Assembly (NCBI RefSeq): GCF_023221595.1
Contig: NZ_CP096563.1
Location: 1,532,501 to 1,596,500, forward strand
Direction of reading: 5' to 3'
DNA from: Rhodococcus qingshengii JCM 15477
GTDB taxonomy: Bacteria; Actinomycetota; Actinomycetes; Mycobacteriales; Mycobacteriaceae
Length of the DNA: 64,000 nucleotides
In this document: one piece after another, positions 34,831 through 44,140 of the stretch
Layout: each line of letters opens with the position of its first letter
Position numbering within the stretch: the first letter of the stretch is position 1
Notes under the pieces: model-generated
Databases searched by the model: none
The model's input: only the letters and a program-made list of their open reading frames with translations
What the model was told of the DNA's origin: nothing
Translations under genes and position numbers: made by a program

Positions 34831-35802
34831 ATGTTCTCCACATCCCGTCGCGCGACTTTTCTGATCTCGGCGCTTGCCACCGTCGGATTGCTCAGCGCTG
34901 CATGCAGCAGCGCGGACGCCGAGTCCGACGGCGCCCAGGTCACCGCTGCTGCGGGTTACAACCTCACGGCCGATCAGAACCGCATCAGCACCGACAAGGT
35001 GGATTCAATCGCCGCCGAGCTACCTCAGGACATCCGCGATCGTGGCACGCTGCGCGTCACCGGTAGTGCCGGTTCCGCTCCGCCGCTCCGTTTCTACGCC
35101 GACGACGACACCACTCTCATCGGTTCCGAGACCGACTTCGCCTATCTGATCGGTGACGTTCTCGGCTTGAAGGTCGACCTGCAGACAGCAGATTGGGCAC
35201 AGAACTTCGTCCGGATCGACTCCGGTGAGGCCGACGCCTTCCTCTCCAATGTGACTGTCACAGAGGAGCGTAAGGAGAAGTACGACTTCGCGACCTACCG
35301 TCTCGACACCCTCGCCTTCGAAGCCAAGAAGGGTGCCGGAATCTCCATCAAGGAACCCAAGGACGTCGCGGGCAAGAAGATCGCCGTCTCCTCGGGCACC
35401 AATCAGGAAGCGCTGCTGGTCAAGTGGAGTGAGCAGAACGTCGCGGCCGGCCTGGCGCCTACCGACATCTCCTACTACCAGAACACCACCGACTACTACC
35501 TCCCGCTGCAGTCCGGCCGGATCGACGCCTACTTCGGCCCGAACCCGTCGTCGCAGTTCCACGCCAAGCAGTCGGGGGAGACCGAGGTTGTCGGTGAGTT
35601 CTCCGGGGCCGGCGACACCCTGCAGGGGCAGATCGCGGTGCTGGTGAAGAAGGACAACGGCCTGATCAAGGCGATCAACGACGCGATCAACCACACGATC
35701 GAGAACGGCACGTACCAGCAGATCCTCGAGCGCTGGAACATCACCAGCGAAGCCGTCGACACGTCCCTGATCAACCCGCCCGGCCTTCCGAAGACCAAGT
35801 GA
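34831..35802 (+). CDS. Amino acid ABC transporter substrate-binding lipoprotein (family 3)
   Basis: 323 residues. Basic N terminus, hydrophobic core and lipobox LSAAC set the lipid-modified Cys at about residue 25. The mature part matches family 3 binding proteins (RGTLRVTGSAGSAPPLRFY, FAYLIGDVLGLKVDLQTADW, then GKKIAVSSGTNQEALL). Placed after the permease and ATPase, completing the importer. Ligand not readable from sequence. Confidence 0.92.
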   Translation: MFSTSRRATFLISALATVGLLSAACSSADAESDGAQVTAAAGYNLTADQNRISTDKVDSIAAELPQDIRDRGTLRVTGSAGSAPPLRFYADDDTTLIGSETDFAYLIGDVLGLKVDLQTADWAQNFVRIDSGEADAFLSNVTVTEERKEKYDFATYRLDTLAFEAKKGAGISIKEPKDVAGKKIAVSSGTNQEALLVKWSEQNVAAGLAPTDISYYQNTTDYYLPLQSGRIDAYFGPNPSSQFHAKQSGETEVVGEFSGAGDTLQGQIAVLVKKDNGLIKAINDAINHTIENGTYQQILERWNITSEAVDTSLINPPGLPKTK

Positions 35803-35812
35803 GCTCTCGTCC

Positions 35813-36922
35813 ATGAGTGAGATTTTCGATGTGATCGTCATCGGCGGAGGACTCGTCGGGTCCTCCGCCGCATGGCGGCTCGCGGCACGCGGACGTAGCG
35901 TAGTTCAGCTGGAACAGTTCGGGCCGAGTCACAAGCACGGTGCGTCGCACGGTACTTCGCGTATCTATCGGCAGGCGTACGACAATCACCTGTACACAGG
36001 TTTGGCGGCCGGCGCGCTGCCGCTGTGGCGGGAGTTGGAGACCACGACGGACATCGGGTTCCTGGAACTCACCGGTGCCGTCGATCACGGCCTGCCGCAG
36101 GCAGTGCAGTCCAAGGCGAAGATACTTCGCGAGGCGGGCATCAAGGGTGAGATCCTCACTCCTGCCGAGGCGTCCGCCCGTTGGCCGGGGCTGCGATTCG
36201 ACACCACGGTGCTCCATCATCCCGACGCAGGCCGGTTGCACGCGGACCGCGCAGTGACCGCTCTGAAGGCAGGAGCGGTGTTTGCGGGCGCCGAGGTCCG
36301 TCACGATGTTCGGGTGTTGGCACTCGCGCGGGCGTCCTACGGCGTGGACGTGGTGACGGACAGTGGAACGCTCGCAGCTCGTCAGGTCGTGATCGCGGCC
36401 GGTGCGTGGACTGCGGACCTGATCGCAGACAGCGGTCTCGGCTCCGAGATCGTATTGCCGACACTGCGCACGACACAGGAACAACCAGCACACTTCGCAC
36501 CGCTCGATCCCGGAGTCGAGTGGCCGAGTTTCGTTCACCACACCGGCGCAGAATTGGAGACCGCGGGGATCTACGGGCTCGGTTCCGAGGACGGGATCAA
36601 GATCGGCGAACACGCGACCGGGCCGGTGGTGACTCCGCAGACCCGTGACTACACCCCTGACGTCGACGGAGAGCGGCGATTGGCCCAGTACGCCGAGTCG
36701 TGGTTGCCCGGCGTCGATTCCACCCGTGTCGAGTCGATCACGTGCCTGTACACGAGCACGCCGGACAGTAACTTCGTCATCGACCGAGTCGGCGCCGTCA
36801 CGGTGGCGGCGGGATTCTCGGGGCACGGGTTCAAGTTCGGTCCGGCCTTGGGTGAACTTGTGGCGGACCTCGTCGACGGAACCACCCTCGCTCCGGAAGT
36901 TTTCAGGCTGGGGGAGCGTTGA
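35813..36922 (+). CDS. FAD-dependent amine oxidase, sarcosine oxidase/N-methyltryptophan oxidase family
   Basis: 369 residues. FAD site VIVIGGGLVGSSAAWRLA, the HGTSRIYRQAY segment near the flavin, and Cys in SITCLYTSTPDSNFVID at the place where monomeric sarcosine oxidases bind FAD covalently. Such enzymes oxidise N-methylated or secondary amino acids, releasing H2O2. It follows the importer genes by 10 bases, so the imported compound may be its substrate. Confidence 0.88.
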   Translation: MSEIFDVIVIGGGLVGSSAAWRLAARGRSVVQLEQFGPSHKHGASHGTSRIYRQAYDNHLYTGLAAGALPLWRELETTTDIGFLELTGAVDHGLPQAVQSKAKILREAGIKGEILTPAEASARWPGLRFDTTVLHHPDAGRLHADRAVTALKAGAVFAGAEVRHDVRVLALARASYGVDVVTDSGTLAARQVVIAAGAWTADLIADSGLGSEIVLPTLRTTQEQPAHFAPLDPGVEWPSFVHHTGAELETAGIYGLGSEDGIKIGEHATGPVVTPQTRDYTPDVDGERRLAQYAESWLPGVDSTRVESITCLYTSTPDSNFVIDRVGAVTVAAGFSGHGFKFGPALGELVADLVDGTTLAPEVFRLGER

Positions 36923-36945
36923 CCAGATTCATGGAGGAAAGTGTT

Positions 36946-37521
36946 GTGGCACTGGAGCTCGGAACTCGACAGCTCGAGGGTGTCGGAGCGGTAGAGGTCT
37001 ATTCGGTATCGCAGGACGATCCCTTGGCAGCTCCACTGATCGCGGAGTTGGCACTCGAATACAGTTCGCGTTACGGCGGGACTCGCGAAGCGATGCTCGA
37101 TGATCTCACGACGTATCCGGCAGAAGAATTTGCCTACCCGCAGGGTGCGCTTCTGGTGCTCACCCACGACGGTCTGCCGATCGCCGGTGGTGCGTTTCGT
37201 CAATTCGATTCCACCACTGCCGAACTGAAGAGAATCTGGACGTCGGTCGACTATCGGAAGCGCGGCCTCGGCAAGGCCGTCGTTCGCGAGTTGGAACGAG
37301 AGATCGAACTTCGTGGATACAACCGTGTGTTTCTCACGACGGGTCCTCGGCAGCCGGAGGCCGTCGCGCTGTATCTGTCCAGTGGATACACACCGCTTTA
37401 CGACGCTTCACTCTCGCCCGAAGAGGTGGGCGTCCACCCGTTCGAGAAACAACTTCGGGTGCTCGAAAATGTGACTCGAGCAGCAATTCCTACCGACCGG
37501 GTTGACAACACCCGGGTTTGA
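36946..37521 (+). CDS. GNAT-family N-acetyltransferase
   Basis: About 191 residues. Acetyl-CoA loop YRKRGLGKAVVRELEREIE and the following NRVFLTTGPRQPEAVALYLSSGY are typical GNAT motifs. The GTG at 36946 has GGAGG eight bases upstream; TTG 36919 and ATG 36931 are alternatives. In Bacillus S-alkylcysteine salvage operons a GNAT N-acetylates the imported amino acid before oxidative C-S cleavage; the same order of parts here suggests that role. Confidence 0.87.
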   Translation: MALELGTRQLEGVGAVEVYSVSQDDPLAAPLIAELALEYSSRYGGTREAMLDDLTTYPAEEFAYPQGALLVLTHDGLPIAGGAFRQFDSTTAELKRIWTSVDYRKRGLGKAVVRELEREIELRGYNRVFLTTGPRQPEAVALYLSSGYTPLYDASLSPEEVGVHPFEKQLRVLENVTRAAIPTDRVDNTRV

Positions 37522-37532
37522 CCTCGTACACT
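37502..37532 (+). promoter_or_regulatory. Promoter of the second SAM riboswitch transcript
   Basis: TTGACA and TACACT with a 19-base spacer (longer than ideal). The -35 lies inside the end of the GNAT gene; the start would fall at the first base of the riboswitch. Confidence 0.5.
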
Positions 37533-37541
37533 TGCGAACGA

Positions 37542-37630
37542 CCATCCAGAGCGACCGAGAGACCTGGCTCATTGACGTCGCAGCAACCCCCCGAGTGATC
37601 GGGTGCGGGTGCTACCGCCAGGACCGATGG
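37542..37630 (+). promoter_or_regulatory. SAM-I (S-box) riboswitch, copy 2
   Basis: Same 89-base element as copy 1 with three substitutions. The core GAGAGACC, CAGCAACC and GGTGCTACC is identical and the closing stem is CCATC/GATGG. It leads the oligopeptide-type ABC transporter and monooxygenase genes. Confidence 0.88.
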
Positions 37631-37641
37631 AGGAACACGAA

Positions 37642-37731
37642 ATGAAGGCAGTCGAAGGCGGTTTCGATACCGCCTGGTCGCGTCGTCACGTAGACCTGTG
37701 CCGCACCGCGGGATCTTTCTGTACCAACTGA
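37642..37731 (+). CDS. Cys-containing leader peptide 2 (29 aa)
   Basis: ATG 11 bases after the riboswitch stem, with GGAGG nine bases upstream. Product begins MKAVEGGFDTAWSRRHVDLC and ends RTAGSFCTN. Shares RRHVDLCRTA with leader peptide 1 though the rest differs, so the block is under selection. It ends 139 bases before the binding-protein gene. Confidence 0.68.
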   Translation: MKAVEGGFDTAWSRRHVDLCRTAGSFCTN

Positions 37732-37870
37732 CCTCTCGGTCAGTCATTCACACTCAGGCGAGTCGTCGACAAGTCTGTTTTCTCTTCTCTCACAAGTGAT
37801 TCGTGCTCGATCGCCTTTTTCGTCTCAGGCGACGGGTGCGCTCTTCGGCATGCCTCTTTAGGAGTTCTTG

Positions 37871-39508
37871 GTGTCTTCGCCCTCATTCGGTGCCCGCAAA
37901 CGCGCGACCGTAATCGCCGGTATCGGTGCTGTCTCGGTTCTCGGCACCGTCCTCGCCGGCTGCAGCAGCGGGAGTGACAGTGCTGCCGACGCAGGCCCCG
38001 CCCAGTCCGGCGGAACCCTTCGCTACGGTCTGTCACAGGCGCCGACGTGCGCCGATCCAGCCCAGGCCGGCAGTAACCAGACCGTGTATGTCACTCGCAC
38101 AGTGGTGGATTCGCTTACCGATCAGAATCCCGACACCGGAGAGATCACCCCGTGGCTCGCCAAGAGCTGGGAGATCAGCCCCGACGCCGCGAGCTTCACG
38201 TTCGTCCTTCGCGACGACGCCACCTTCAGTGACGGCACACCGGTGACGGCGGATTCGGTGAAGAAGACCTTCGACTCGGTCAAGAACCTGGGACCGAACG
38301 CGTCGTTGGCAAAGAGTTACCTGTCCTCGTACACCGGTACCGACGTCGTAGATGCTCACACGGCGAAGATCAATTTCTCCGGACCCAATGTTCAGTTCCT
38401 GCAAGCAACTTCGACGCCACAGCTCGGAATCCTCGCCGATTCCACCACCGCGCTGGCATCCGAGCAGCGCTGCCCCGGTGCAGCGGTGATCGCCTCCGGA
38501 CCGTTCGTGTACACCGACTGGCAGCAGGACAAGAGCGTCAAGATCGCCAAGCGTGCGGGATACAACTGGGCCTCGGATGCGGTCGCGCATCAGGGCGAGG
38601 CGTACCTCGATGGCGTCGACTTCACGGTGGTTCCCGAATCCGGTGTGCGGGCGGGCAGCGTGGCCTCCGGCCAGCTCGATGCGGTCAGCGATGCGCTTCC
38701 GCAGGATGCGCCGCAAATCGAGGGCGCGGGTGGACGAATCCTCACAAGGCCGAACCCGGGTGTGAGCTTCTTCTTCCAGCCCAACGTCAGTCGCGGCGTT
38801 CTCGCTGATCAGGCTGTTCGTCAGGCCATCATTCCCGCGATCAACCGCCAAGAACTCGTCGACACCGTTCTGGATCCGTCGTTCTTCCCGGCCACGAGCC
38901 CGCTGGCTCACACCACTCCGCTCTACAGCGACGAATCCAGTGTCGTGACGTACGACGCCGACAAGTCGGCGAAACTCCTCGACGCGGCTGGTTGGAAGAC
39001 CGGCAGCGACGGTATCCGCGAGAAGGACGGGCAGAAGCTCACTTTCAGCGTCACCTTCAGTCCGGTGTTCTCGGGTAACCAGGCCATCCTCGAGCTCGTG
39101 CAGCAGCAGCTCAAGAAGGTCGGCGTCGACCTGCAGCTCAACTTGGTCTCGAACGGTGAATGGACCGAGAAGGGAGTATCGGGTGATTACGATTCGCTGT
39201 ATTACAACAGCACTCGCGCGGACGCCGACATCTTGCGGGCATCGTTCAGCACCGAAGGCCGCAACCTGAACCGTCGCGGCGCAGATCCGGAGCTCGACAA
39301 GGTACTCACAGACCAGCTTGCAGCCACGGACAACGGCCAACGCGGCGAACTGGTATCCACCGCACAGGAATTGATCCTCGACCGTGGACTCTCCATCCCC
39401 ACCATCGAGCTCTCGCAGGCCATCGGCGCCGGATCGAGTGTGCAGGACCTGAACTTCGAAGCCTCCTCGCGCCTGCAGTTCTACGACGCATGGTTGTCGG
39501 GTAAGTAA
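37871..39508 (+). CDS. Peptide/nickel-type ABC transporter substrate-binding lipoprotein (family 5)
   Basis: 545 residues. Signal peptide with lipobox VLAGC (Cys about residue 33). Family 5 landmarks: GGTLRYGLSQAPTCADPAQ at the start of the mature protein, DGTPVTADSVKKTFDSV and the C-terminal LQFYDAWLSGK. TAGGAG six bases before the GTG sets the start. Under SAM-riboswitch control, so it may bind a methionine-containing peptide or another organosulfur compound. Confidence 0.92.
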   Translation: MSSPSFGARKRATVIAGIGAVSVLGTVLAGCSSGSDSAADAGPAQSGGTLRYGLSQAPTCADPAQAGSNQTVYVTRTVVDSLTDQNPDTGEITPWLAKSWEISPDAASFTFVLRDDATFSDGTPVTADSVKKTFDSVKNLGPNASLAKSYLSSYTGTDVVDAHTAKINFSGPNVQFLQATSTPQLGILADSTTALASEQRCPGAAVIASGPFVYTDWQQDKSVKIAKRAGYNWASDAVAHQGEAYLDGVDFTVVPESGVRAGSVASGQLDAVSDALPQDAPQIEGAGGRILTRPNPGVSFFFQPNVSRGVLADQAVRQAIIPAINRQELVDTVLDPSFFPATSPLAHTTPLYSDESSVVTYDADKSAKLLDAAGWKTGSDGIREKDGQKLTFSVTFSPVFSGNQAILELVQQQLKKVGVDLQLNLVSNGEWTEKGVSGDYDSLYYNSTRADADILRASFSTEGRNLNRRGADPELDKVLTDQLAATDNGQRGELVSTAQELILDRGLSIPTIELSQAIGAGSSVQDLNFEASSRLQFYDAWLSGK

Positions 39509-39510
39509 TC

Positions 39511-40509
39511 ATGACTCGATACGTACTCACCCGACTGGGCCAGGCCGCAGTGGTTCTGTGGGCCGCCTTCACCATCTCGTTCGTGATTCTGTTCCTCCTG
39601 CCGAGTGATCCCGTCAGCATGGCTGCCGACTCGTCCGGTCAGGGTGTTGCAGTGGATCAGGCTGCGCTCGATCAGCTTCGGGCACGGTACGGCTTGGACC
39701 AGTCGGTGTGGGTGCAGTACTGGACGTCGCTGACGAATGCTCTTCGCGGCGATTTCGGTACGTCCATCTCCACCGGTCAGTCGGTGACGGATGCCATCTT
39801 CTCGGCGCTGCCGAGCACTCTGGTCTTGGCAACCACCGCTTTGGTTCTGGCCGTGTTGTTCGGAGTGGCGATCGCGTTCTTCGCTACCTACACCCGCAAG
39901 CGGTGGCTCGCGAATCTGTTGTTCTCGCTGCCGCCGCTGGGTGTGGCGGTGCCTACCTTCTGGGTTGGCCTGATTCTTCTGCAGCTGTTCTCGTTCCGTC
40001 TGCACATCTTCCCCGCTTTCGGAGACAAGGGATTCGCAACGGTGATTCTTCCGGCGATCACCTTGGCGATCCCGACCGGCGCGGTGATCGCGCAGGTGCT
40101 CACGACCAGCCTGCAGTCGACGCTACGTTCGCCGCACGTGGAGACTGCGTACGCCAAGGGCGCAAGCCGTTGGCGCGTGCAGACCCGTCACGCGTTGCGA
40201 CTGGCGAGCATTCCGGCATTCACCATTGCCGGTGTGCTGGTCGGCACGCTTCTGGCGGGCTCGGTGGTTGTGGAAACGGTGTTCTCCCGCGCGGGCGTCG
40301 GCCGTCTGACACAGACGTCGGTGATGGCGCAGGACATCCCGGTGGTGCAGGGAGTCGTTGTGTTCGCCTCTCTCGTGTTCGTGCTCGTCAACCTCGCGGT
40401 CGACCTCTTCTACCCCTTGATAGATCCACGGATCATCCAGACGAAGAAGAGTCACACCGAAAAGTCGAATACCGAAAGCTCGACCGATCTGGAGCCGGCT
40501 CATGTCTGA
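39511..40509 (+). CDS. Peptide/nickel-type ABC transporter permease 1 (DppB family)
   Basis: 332 residues, six helices. N-terminal YVLTRLGQAAVVLWAAFTI, periplasmic RYGLDQSVWVQYW segment and the EAA motif region TAYAKGASRWRVQTRHALR are typical of DppB. Starts two bases after the binding-protein stop and overlaps the next permease by eight bases. Confidence 0.92.
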   Translation: MTRYVLTRLGQAAVVLWAAFTISFVILFLLPSDPVSMAADSSGQGVAVDQAALDQLRARYGLDQSVWVQYWTSLTNALRGDFGTSISTGQSVTDAIFSALPSTLVLATTALVLAVLFGVAIAFFATYTRKRWLANLLFSLPPLGVAVPTFWVGLILLQLFSFRLHIFPAFGDKGFATVILPAITLAIPTGAVIAQVLTTSLQSTLRSPHVETAYAKGASRWRVQTRHALRLASIPAFTIAGVLVGTLLAGSVVVETVFSRAGVGRLTQTSVMAQDIPVVQGVVVFASLVFVLVNLAVDLFYPLIDPRIIQTKKSHTEKSNTESSTDLEPAHV

Positions 40510-41392
40510 CACATTGATCGAACCCCTACTCCTCGATCCGACCGTCGAGGCGAAGGCACCTGTTGTTTCGCGCCGAAAGTCCACGGCCATCGGCTGGATC
40601 CGAAAGCCCGGCTTGGTGATTCCGGTGTTGATCGTGTTGCTTGCCATCGGCTTTGCCGTCGCACCCGGATTCTTTGCCAGCGGCGATCCGTTGTCCGGTG
40701 TCCCGGCGGACAAACTGCAGGGCCCGAGCCTGGCTCACTGGTTCGGAACCGACAATCTCGGTCGTGACCTGTACACACGGTTCGTGCACGGCGCCGCGCT
40801 GTCCCTGACCGCAACCTTGGTGGCGGTCGGAATCGCATTGGTGGCGGGATCGATAATCGGTTTGCTCGCGGGCTTTGTCGGTGGCGTCGTCGACGCCGTG
40901 CTGATGCGCATCGTCGACGTGCTGCTGTCCATTCCGGCGCTGCTGCTCTCGTTGGCACTGGTGACCGCACTCGGCTTCGGCACCATCAACGTCGCCATTG
41001 CTGTCGGCGTCAGTATGGTCGCCAATTTCGCGCGAGTGATGCGTGCCGAAGTGATGCGGGTGCGCGGAGCTCAGTACGTCGAGGCCGCGTTCAGTTCGGG
41101 TGTGCAGTGGCTCGGTGTCCTGCGTCGGCACGTGCTTCCCAACTCCTACGCGCCGGTGGTCGCGCTGTCCGCTGTCGAGTTCGGGCAGGCAGTACTGGCG
41201 GTGTCGGCTCTGAGCTTCTTGGGATTCGGCGCCGTTCCGCCTACCCCGGAATGGGGATCGCTGGTATCCGAGGGACGTAATTTCCTCGCCAATGCCTGGT
41301 GGATGACCACACTTCCCGGTCTCGCGATTGTCGCCGTGGTCATCTCGGCACACCGTATCGGCCACGAGATCGAAAGGAACAACCGGCGATGA
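40502..41392 (+). CDS. Peptide/nickel-type ABC transporter permease 2 (DppC family)
   Basis: 296 residues. HWFGTDNLGRDLYTRFVHGA is the DppC landmark after the first helix; EAAFSSGVQWLGVLRRHVLPN is the EAA loop; EWGSLVSEGRNFL follows. Partner of the DppB-like permease. Overlaps the ATPase gene by ATGA. Confidence 0.92.
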   Translation: MSDTLIEPLLLDPTVEAKAPVVSRRKSTAIGWIRKPGLVIPVLIVLLAIGFAVAPGFFASGDPLSGVPADKLQGPSLAHWFGTDNLGRDLYTRFVHGAALSLTATLVAVGIALVAGSIIGLLAGFVGGVVDAVLMRIVDVLLSIPALLLSLALVTALGFGTINVAIAVGVSMVANFARVMRAEVMRVRGAQYVEAAFSSGVQWLGVLRRHVLPNSYAPVVALSAVEFGQAVLAVSALSFLGFGAVPPTPEWGSLVSEGRNFLANAWWMTTLPGLAIVAVVISAHRIGHEIERNNRR

Positions 41393-43011
41393 GCACGACC
41401 GAGGAACAGTTGCTTTCCGTCACCGACTTACAGATCGCCTACGGCGCCGAGCCCGCGGTATCCGGCGTGAGCTTCACCGTCGGTCGGGGCGAAGTAGTTG
41501 CGGTGGTCGGGGAATCGGGTTCCGGTAAGTCGACCACGGCCCACGCGATAATGGGTCTGCTCGCCGGCAGTGGCCACGTCACCGGCGGGACCGTCGAGTT
41601 CGAGGGTGAACAGATCGACTCGTATTCCGACCGTGCGTGGCAGCGAATTCGCGGCGCACGTATAGGTTTGGTGCCGCAGGATCCGACGACCTCGCTCAAC
41701 CCGGTGACGCGGATCGGTGACCAGGTTGCAGAAGTCCTGCGGATCCACGGCCTCGCCGACCGGCGCACAGCGCGGTTGGATGCCGTCGCGGTGCTCGAGC
41801 GTGCGGGTATCGACCACCCGGAAATCCGGGCACGCCAATACCCACACGAGCTGTCCGGCGGTATGCGGCAACGAGTTCTGATCGGCATCGCTCTTGTGGC
41901 GAACCCGGCCCTCGTCATCGCCGACGAGCCGACCAGTGCTCTCGACGTCACGGTTCAACGACGCATCCTCGACCACTTGGACGAGCGAATCGCCGAATCC
42001 GGTGCCGCCGTGCTCCTGATCACGCACGACCTGGGTGTGGCCGCAGACCGCGCGGACCGGATCCTGGTGATGCAGGGCGGCAGGATCGTCGAATCCGGCC
42101 GCACCGCGGATATTCTGGACAACCCGCGAGACGAGTACACGAAGAAACTTCTGAGCTCTGCGCCGAGCCTGTCCTCGGGACCGGTCGATCGGCCGGTCCG
42201 TCAGGATACGAGCCCGCTGCTGACGTTGACCGGAATCACCAAGCGTTTCAACGTCGGACACGGGAGTTCGATCACCGCGGTGAACGAGGTATCGCTGACC
42301 GTTCCGAGGGGTCAGACGGTGTCGCTGGTGGGGGAGTCGGGCTCCGGCAAGTCGACCACCGCACGCATTGTCGTGCGATTGGAGCAGGCGGACGCAGGCA
42401 CCATCACCTTCGACGGCCAGGACATCACGAAGGTCAAGGGCAGCGACCTGCGTGAGCTGCGCCGAAGGATCCAGCTCGTGTATCAGAACCCCTATGCATC
42501 CCTCGACCCGAAATTGTCGGTCCAGGACATCGTTGCGGAGCCGCTGCGGGCCTTCAAGGTTGGTGGACGCAGCCAGCAGCAGACTCGTGCGGCAGAGTTG
42601 CTCGATCAGGTTGCACTTCCCGAGCAGTTCCTGAGCCGCAAACCGGCCGAACTCTCGGGCGGCCAGCGTCAACGGGTGGCGATCGCTCGTGCGCTCGCGT
42701 TGAAGCCGGATCTGCTCGTTCTCGACGAACCCGTCTCCGCTCTCGATGTCTCGGTGCAAGCGCAGATTCTGGCGCTACTCGACGAGTTGCAGCGAGAACT
42801 GGGCTTGACCTATCTCTTCATTTCCCACGATCTGGCGGTTGTTCGCCAGATCAGCGACGTCGTCGGCGTCATGCAGGCCGGGCGATTGCTCGAAATCGGC
42901 ACTACCACCGAGATTTTCGACAATCCCCGAAACGAGTACACACGCACACTTCTCGAGGCGATCCCCGGGCGGGATCATTCGACACGAAAGGCCGAACATG
43001 TCCGAGCGTAG
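41389..43011 (+). CDS. Fused DppD-DppF ABC transporter ATPase
   Basis: 540 residues with two complete ATPase domains. First: Walker A GESGSGKSTTAH, signature LSGGMRQR, Walker [13 protein letters not shown]. Second: Walker A GESGSGKSTTAR, signature LSGGQRQR, Walker B LLVLDEPVSALD. Each has its own D-loop and H-loop. The fusion supplies both ATPases of the dipeptide importer. Its end overlaps the next start by 14 bases. Confidence 0.94.
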   Translation: MSTTEEQLLSVTDLQIAYGAEPAVSGVSFTVGRGEVVAVVGESGSGKSTTAHAIMGLLAGSGHVTGGTVEFEGEQIDSYSDRAWQRIRGARIGLVPQDPTTSLNPVTRIGDQVAEVLRIHGLADRRTARLDAVAVLERAGIDHPEIRARQYPHELSGGMRQRVLIGIALVANPALVIADEPTSALDVTVQRRILDHLDERIAESGAAVLLITHDLGVAADRADRILVMQGGRIVESGRTADILDNPRDEYTKKLLSSAPSLSSGPVDRPVRQDTSPLLTLTGITKRFNVGHGSSITAVNEVSLTVPRGQTVSLVGESGSGKSTTARIVVRLEQADAGTITFDGQDITKVKGSDLRELRRRIQLVYQNPYASLDPKLSVQDIVAEPLRAFKVGGRSQQQTRAAELLDQVALPEQFLSRKPAELSGGQRQRVAIARALALKPDLLVLDEPVSALDVSVQAQILALLDELQRELGLTYLFISHDLAVVRQISDVVGVMQAGRLLEIGTTTEIFDNPRNEYTRTLLEAIPGRDHSTRKAEHVRA

Positions 43012-44116
43012 TTCCGGAGCATTCCTGGTCGGTCTCGAATTCGAGGGCACCGGAGCTCATCCGTACTCCTGGCGACGCGAGGACTCACGCGCCGAAGATC
43101 TGTTCACACCGTCGTACTGGGTGGACCTGGTGACCACCGCGGATCGGGGTGGGGTGGATCTGGCGTTCCTCCCTGACTCGTTCGGACTGCAATCCGAAGG
43201 CCGGCACGCAGTGCGCGGGAGATTGGAGGCGGTGGCAACTGCGGCGCGGCTGAGTGCCGTGACCTCGCGCATCGGTCTGATCCCCACTGCGACAGTCACG
43301 CACACCGAGCCGTTCCACATTTCCAAGGCCGTCGCGAGTATCGACTACTCGTCTGCTGGGCGGGCCGGTTGGCAGGTCGCGGTGTCCGACACCGCCGAGC
43401 AGGCGGCGTTGTTCGGCCGAAAGACAGTGCAGGGTCCTGAGTCTGCGTGGGAGGAAGCGTCCGAGGCTGTCGAGGTGGTCAGTCGGCTGTGGGACAGCTG
43501 GGAGGACGACGCCGAGATACGTGACGCTGCGAGCGGACGATTCATCGATCGGGACAAGCTGCACTACATCGACTTCGAGGGAAAGAACTTTTCCGTCAAG
43601 GGCCCGTCCATCACGCCGCGCTCCCCGCAGGGGCAGCCGCTGATCGCCGTCGACGCGAGCAGGCCGGAGGCTCGCGAACTCGCGGTTGCGCGCGGAGATC
43701 TGATTCGGATCTCGGCAACCGATCTCGCCGAGGCCAAAACTACGGCCAAGCTGGTCCACGCGAGTGCCGCCGCCCTCGGGCGCAGCGTGCGGGTTCTCCT
43801 CGACGTCGACGTGCTCCTCGGCGCCGATCGCGGTGCCGCCGACGACGCTTTGGCGGAACTCGAGGAATGGGCGGGAGCGCCGTATGCCCCGCACTCGCTG
43901 TTCTATCGCGGTGACAGCGCGGGTTTGACTGCGCTGCTGCGTGAGATCGGTGGGCTCGCCGGGATCGACGGTGTGGTTCTGCGTCCACTGGCGCTGGCCG
44001 CCGCCGTGGAGAAGATCGCGACGGACGTAGTGCCAACTCTCAATCCGCGACCGAGTACCGCCCCGACGCTGCGCGAGCGGTTGGGCTTCCAGTTGCCCGT
44101 CAATCAGTTCGCGTAG
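42998..44116 (+). CDS. LLM-class flavin-dependent monooxygenase 1
   Basis: 372 residues with the luciferase-like TIM barrel: DLAFLPDSFGLQ near the N terminus, TSRIGLIPTATVTHTEPFHISKAVASIDYSSAGRAGWQVAVS is represented by TATVTHTEPFHISK and GRAGWQVAVS, and SPQGQPLIAVDAS sits at the flavin phosphate. Related to the NtaA/SnaA/DszA group but shorter. Needs reduced FMN from a reductase not encoded nearby. Probably oxidises the imported organosulfur compound. Confidence 0.85.
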   Translation: MSERSSGAFLVGLEFEGTGAHPYSWRREDSRAEDLFTPSYWVDLVTTADRGGVDLAFLPDSFGLQSEGRHAVRGRLEAVATAARLSAVTSRIGLIPTATVTHTEPFHISKAVASIDYSSAGRAGWQVAVSDTAEQAALFGRKTVQGPESAWEEASEAVEVVSRLWDSWEDDAEIRDAASGRFIDRDKLHYIDFEGKNFSVKGPSITPRSPQGQPLIAVDASRPEARELAVARGDLIRISATDLAEAKTTAKLVHASAAALGRSVRVLLDVDVLLGADRGAADDALAELEEWAGAPYAPHSLFYRGDSAGLTALLREIGGLAGIDGVVLRPLALAAAVEKIATDVVPTLNPRPSTAPTLRERLGFQLPVNQFA

Positions 44117-44140
44117 CGCGAGTAGAGAACAGGAACACCG

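Noticed and set aside
38033..39340. 435-codon open frame on the minus strand
   Set aside because: Antisense to the family 5 binding-protein gene, whose lipobox and family motifs are clear.
41428..42759. 443-codon open frame on the minus strand
   Set aside because: Antisense to the fused dipeptide ATPase, which has two sets of intact Walker and signature motifs.
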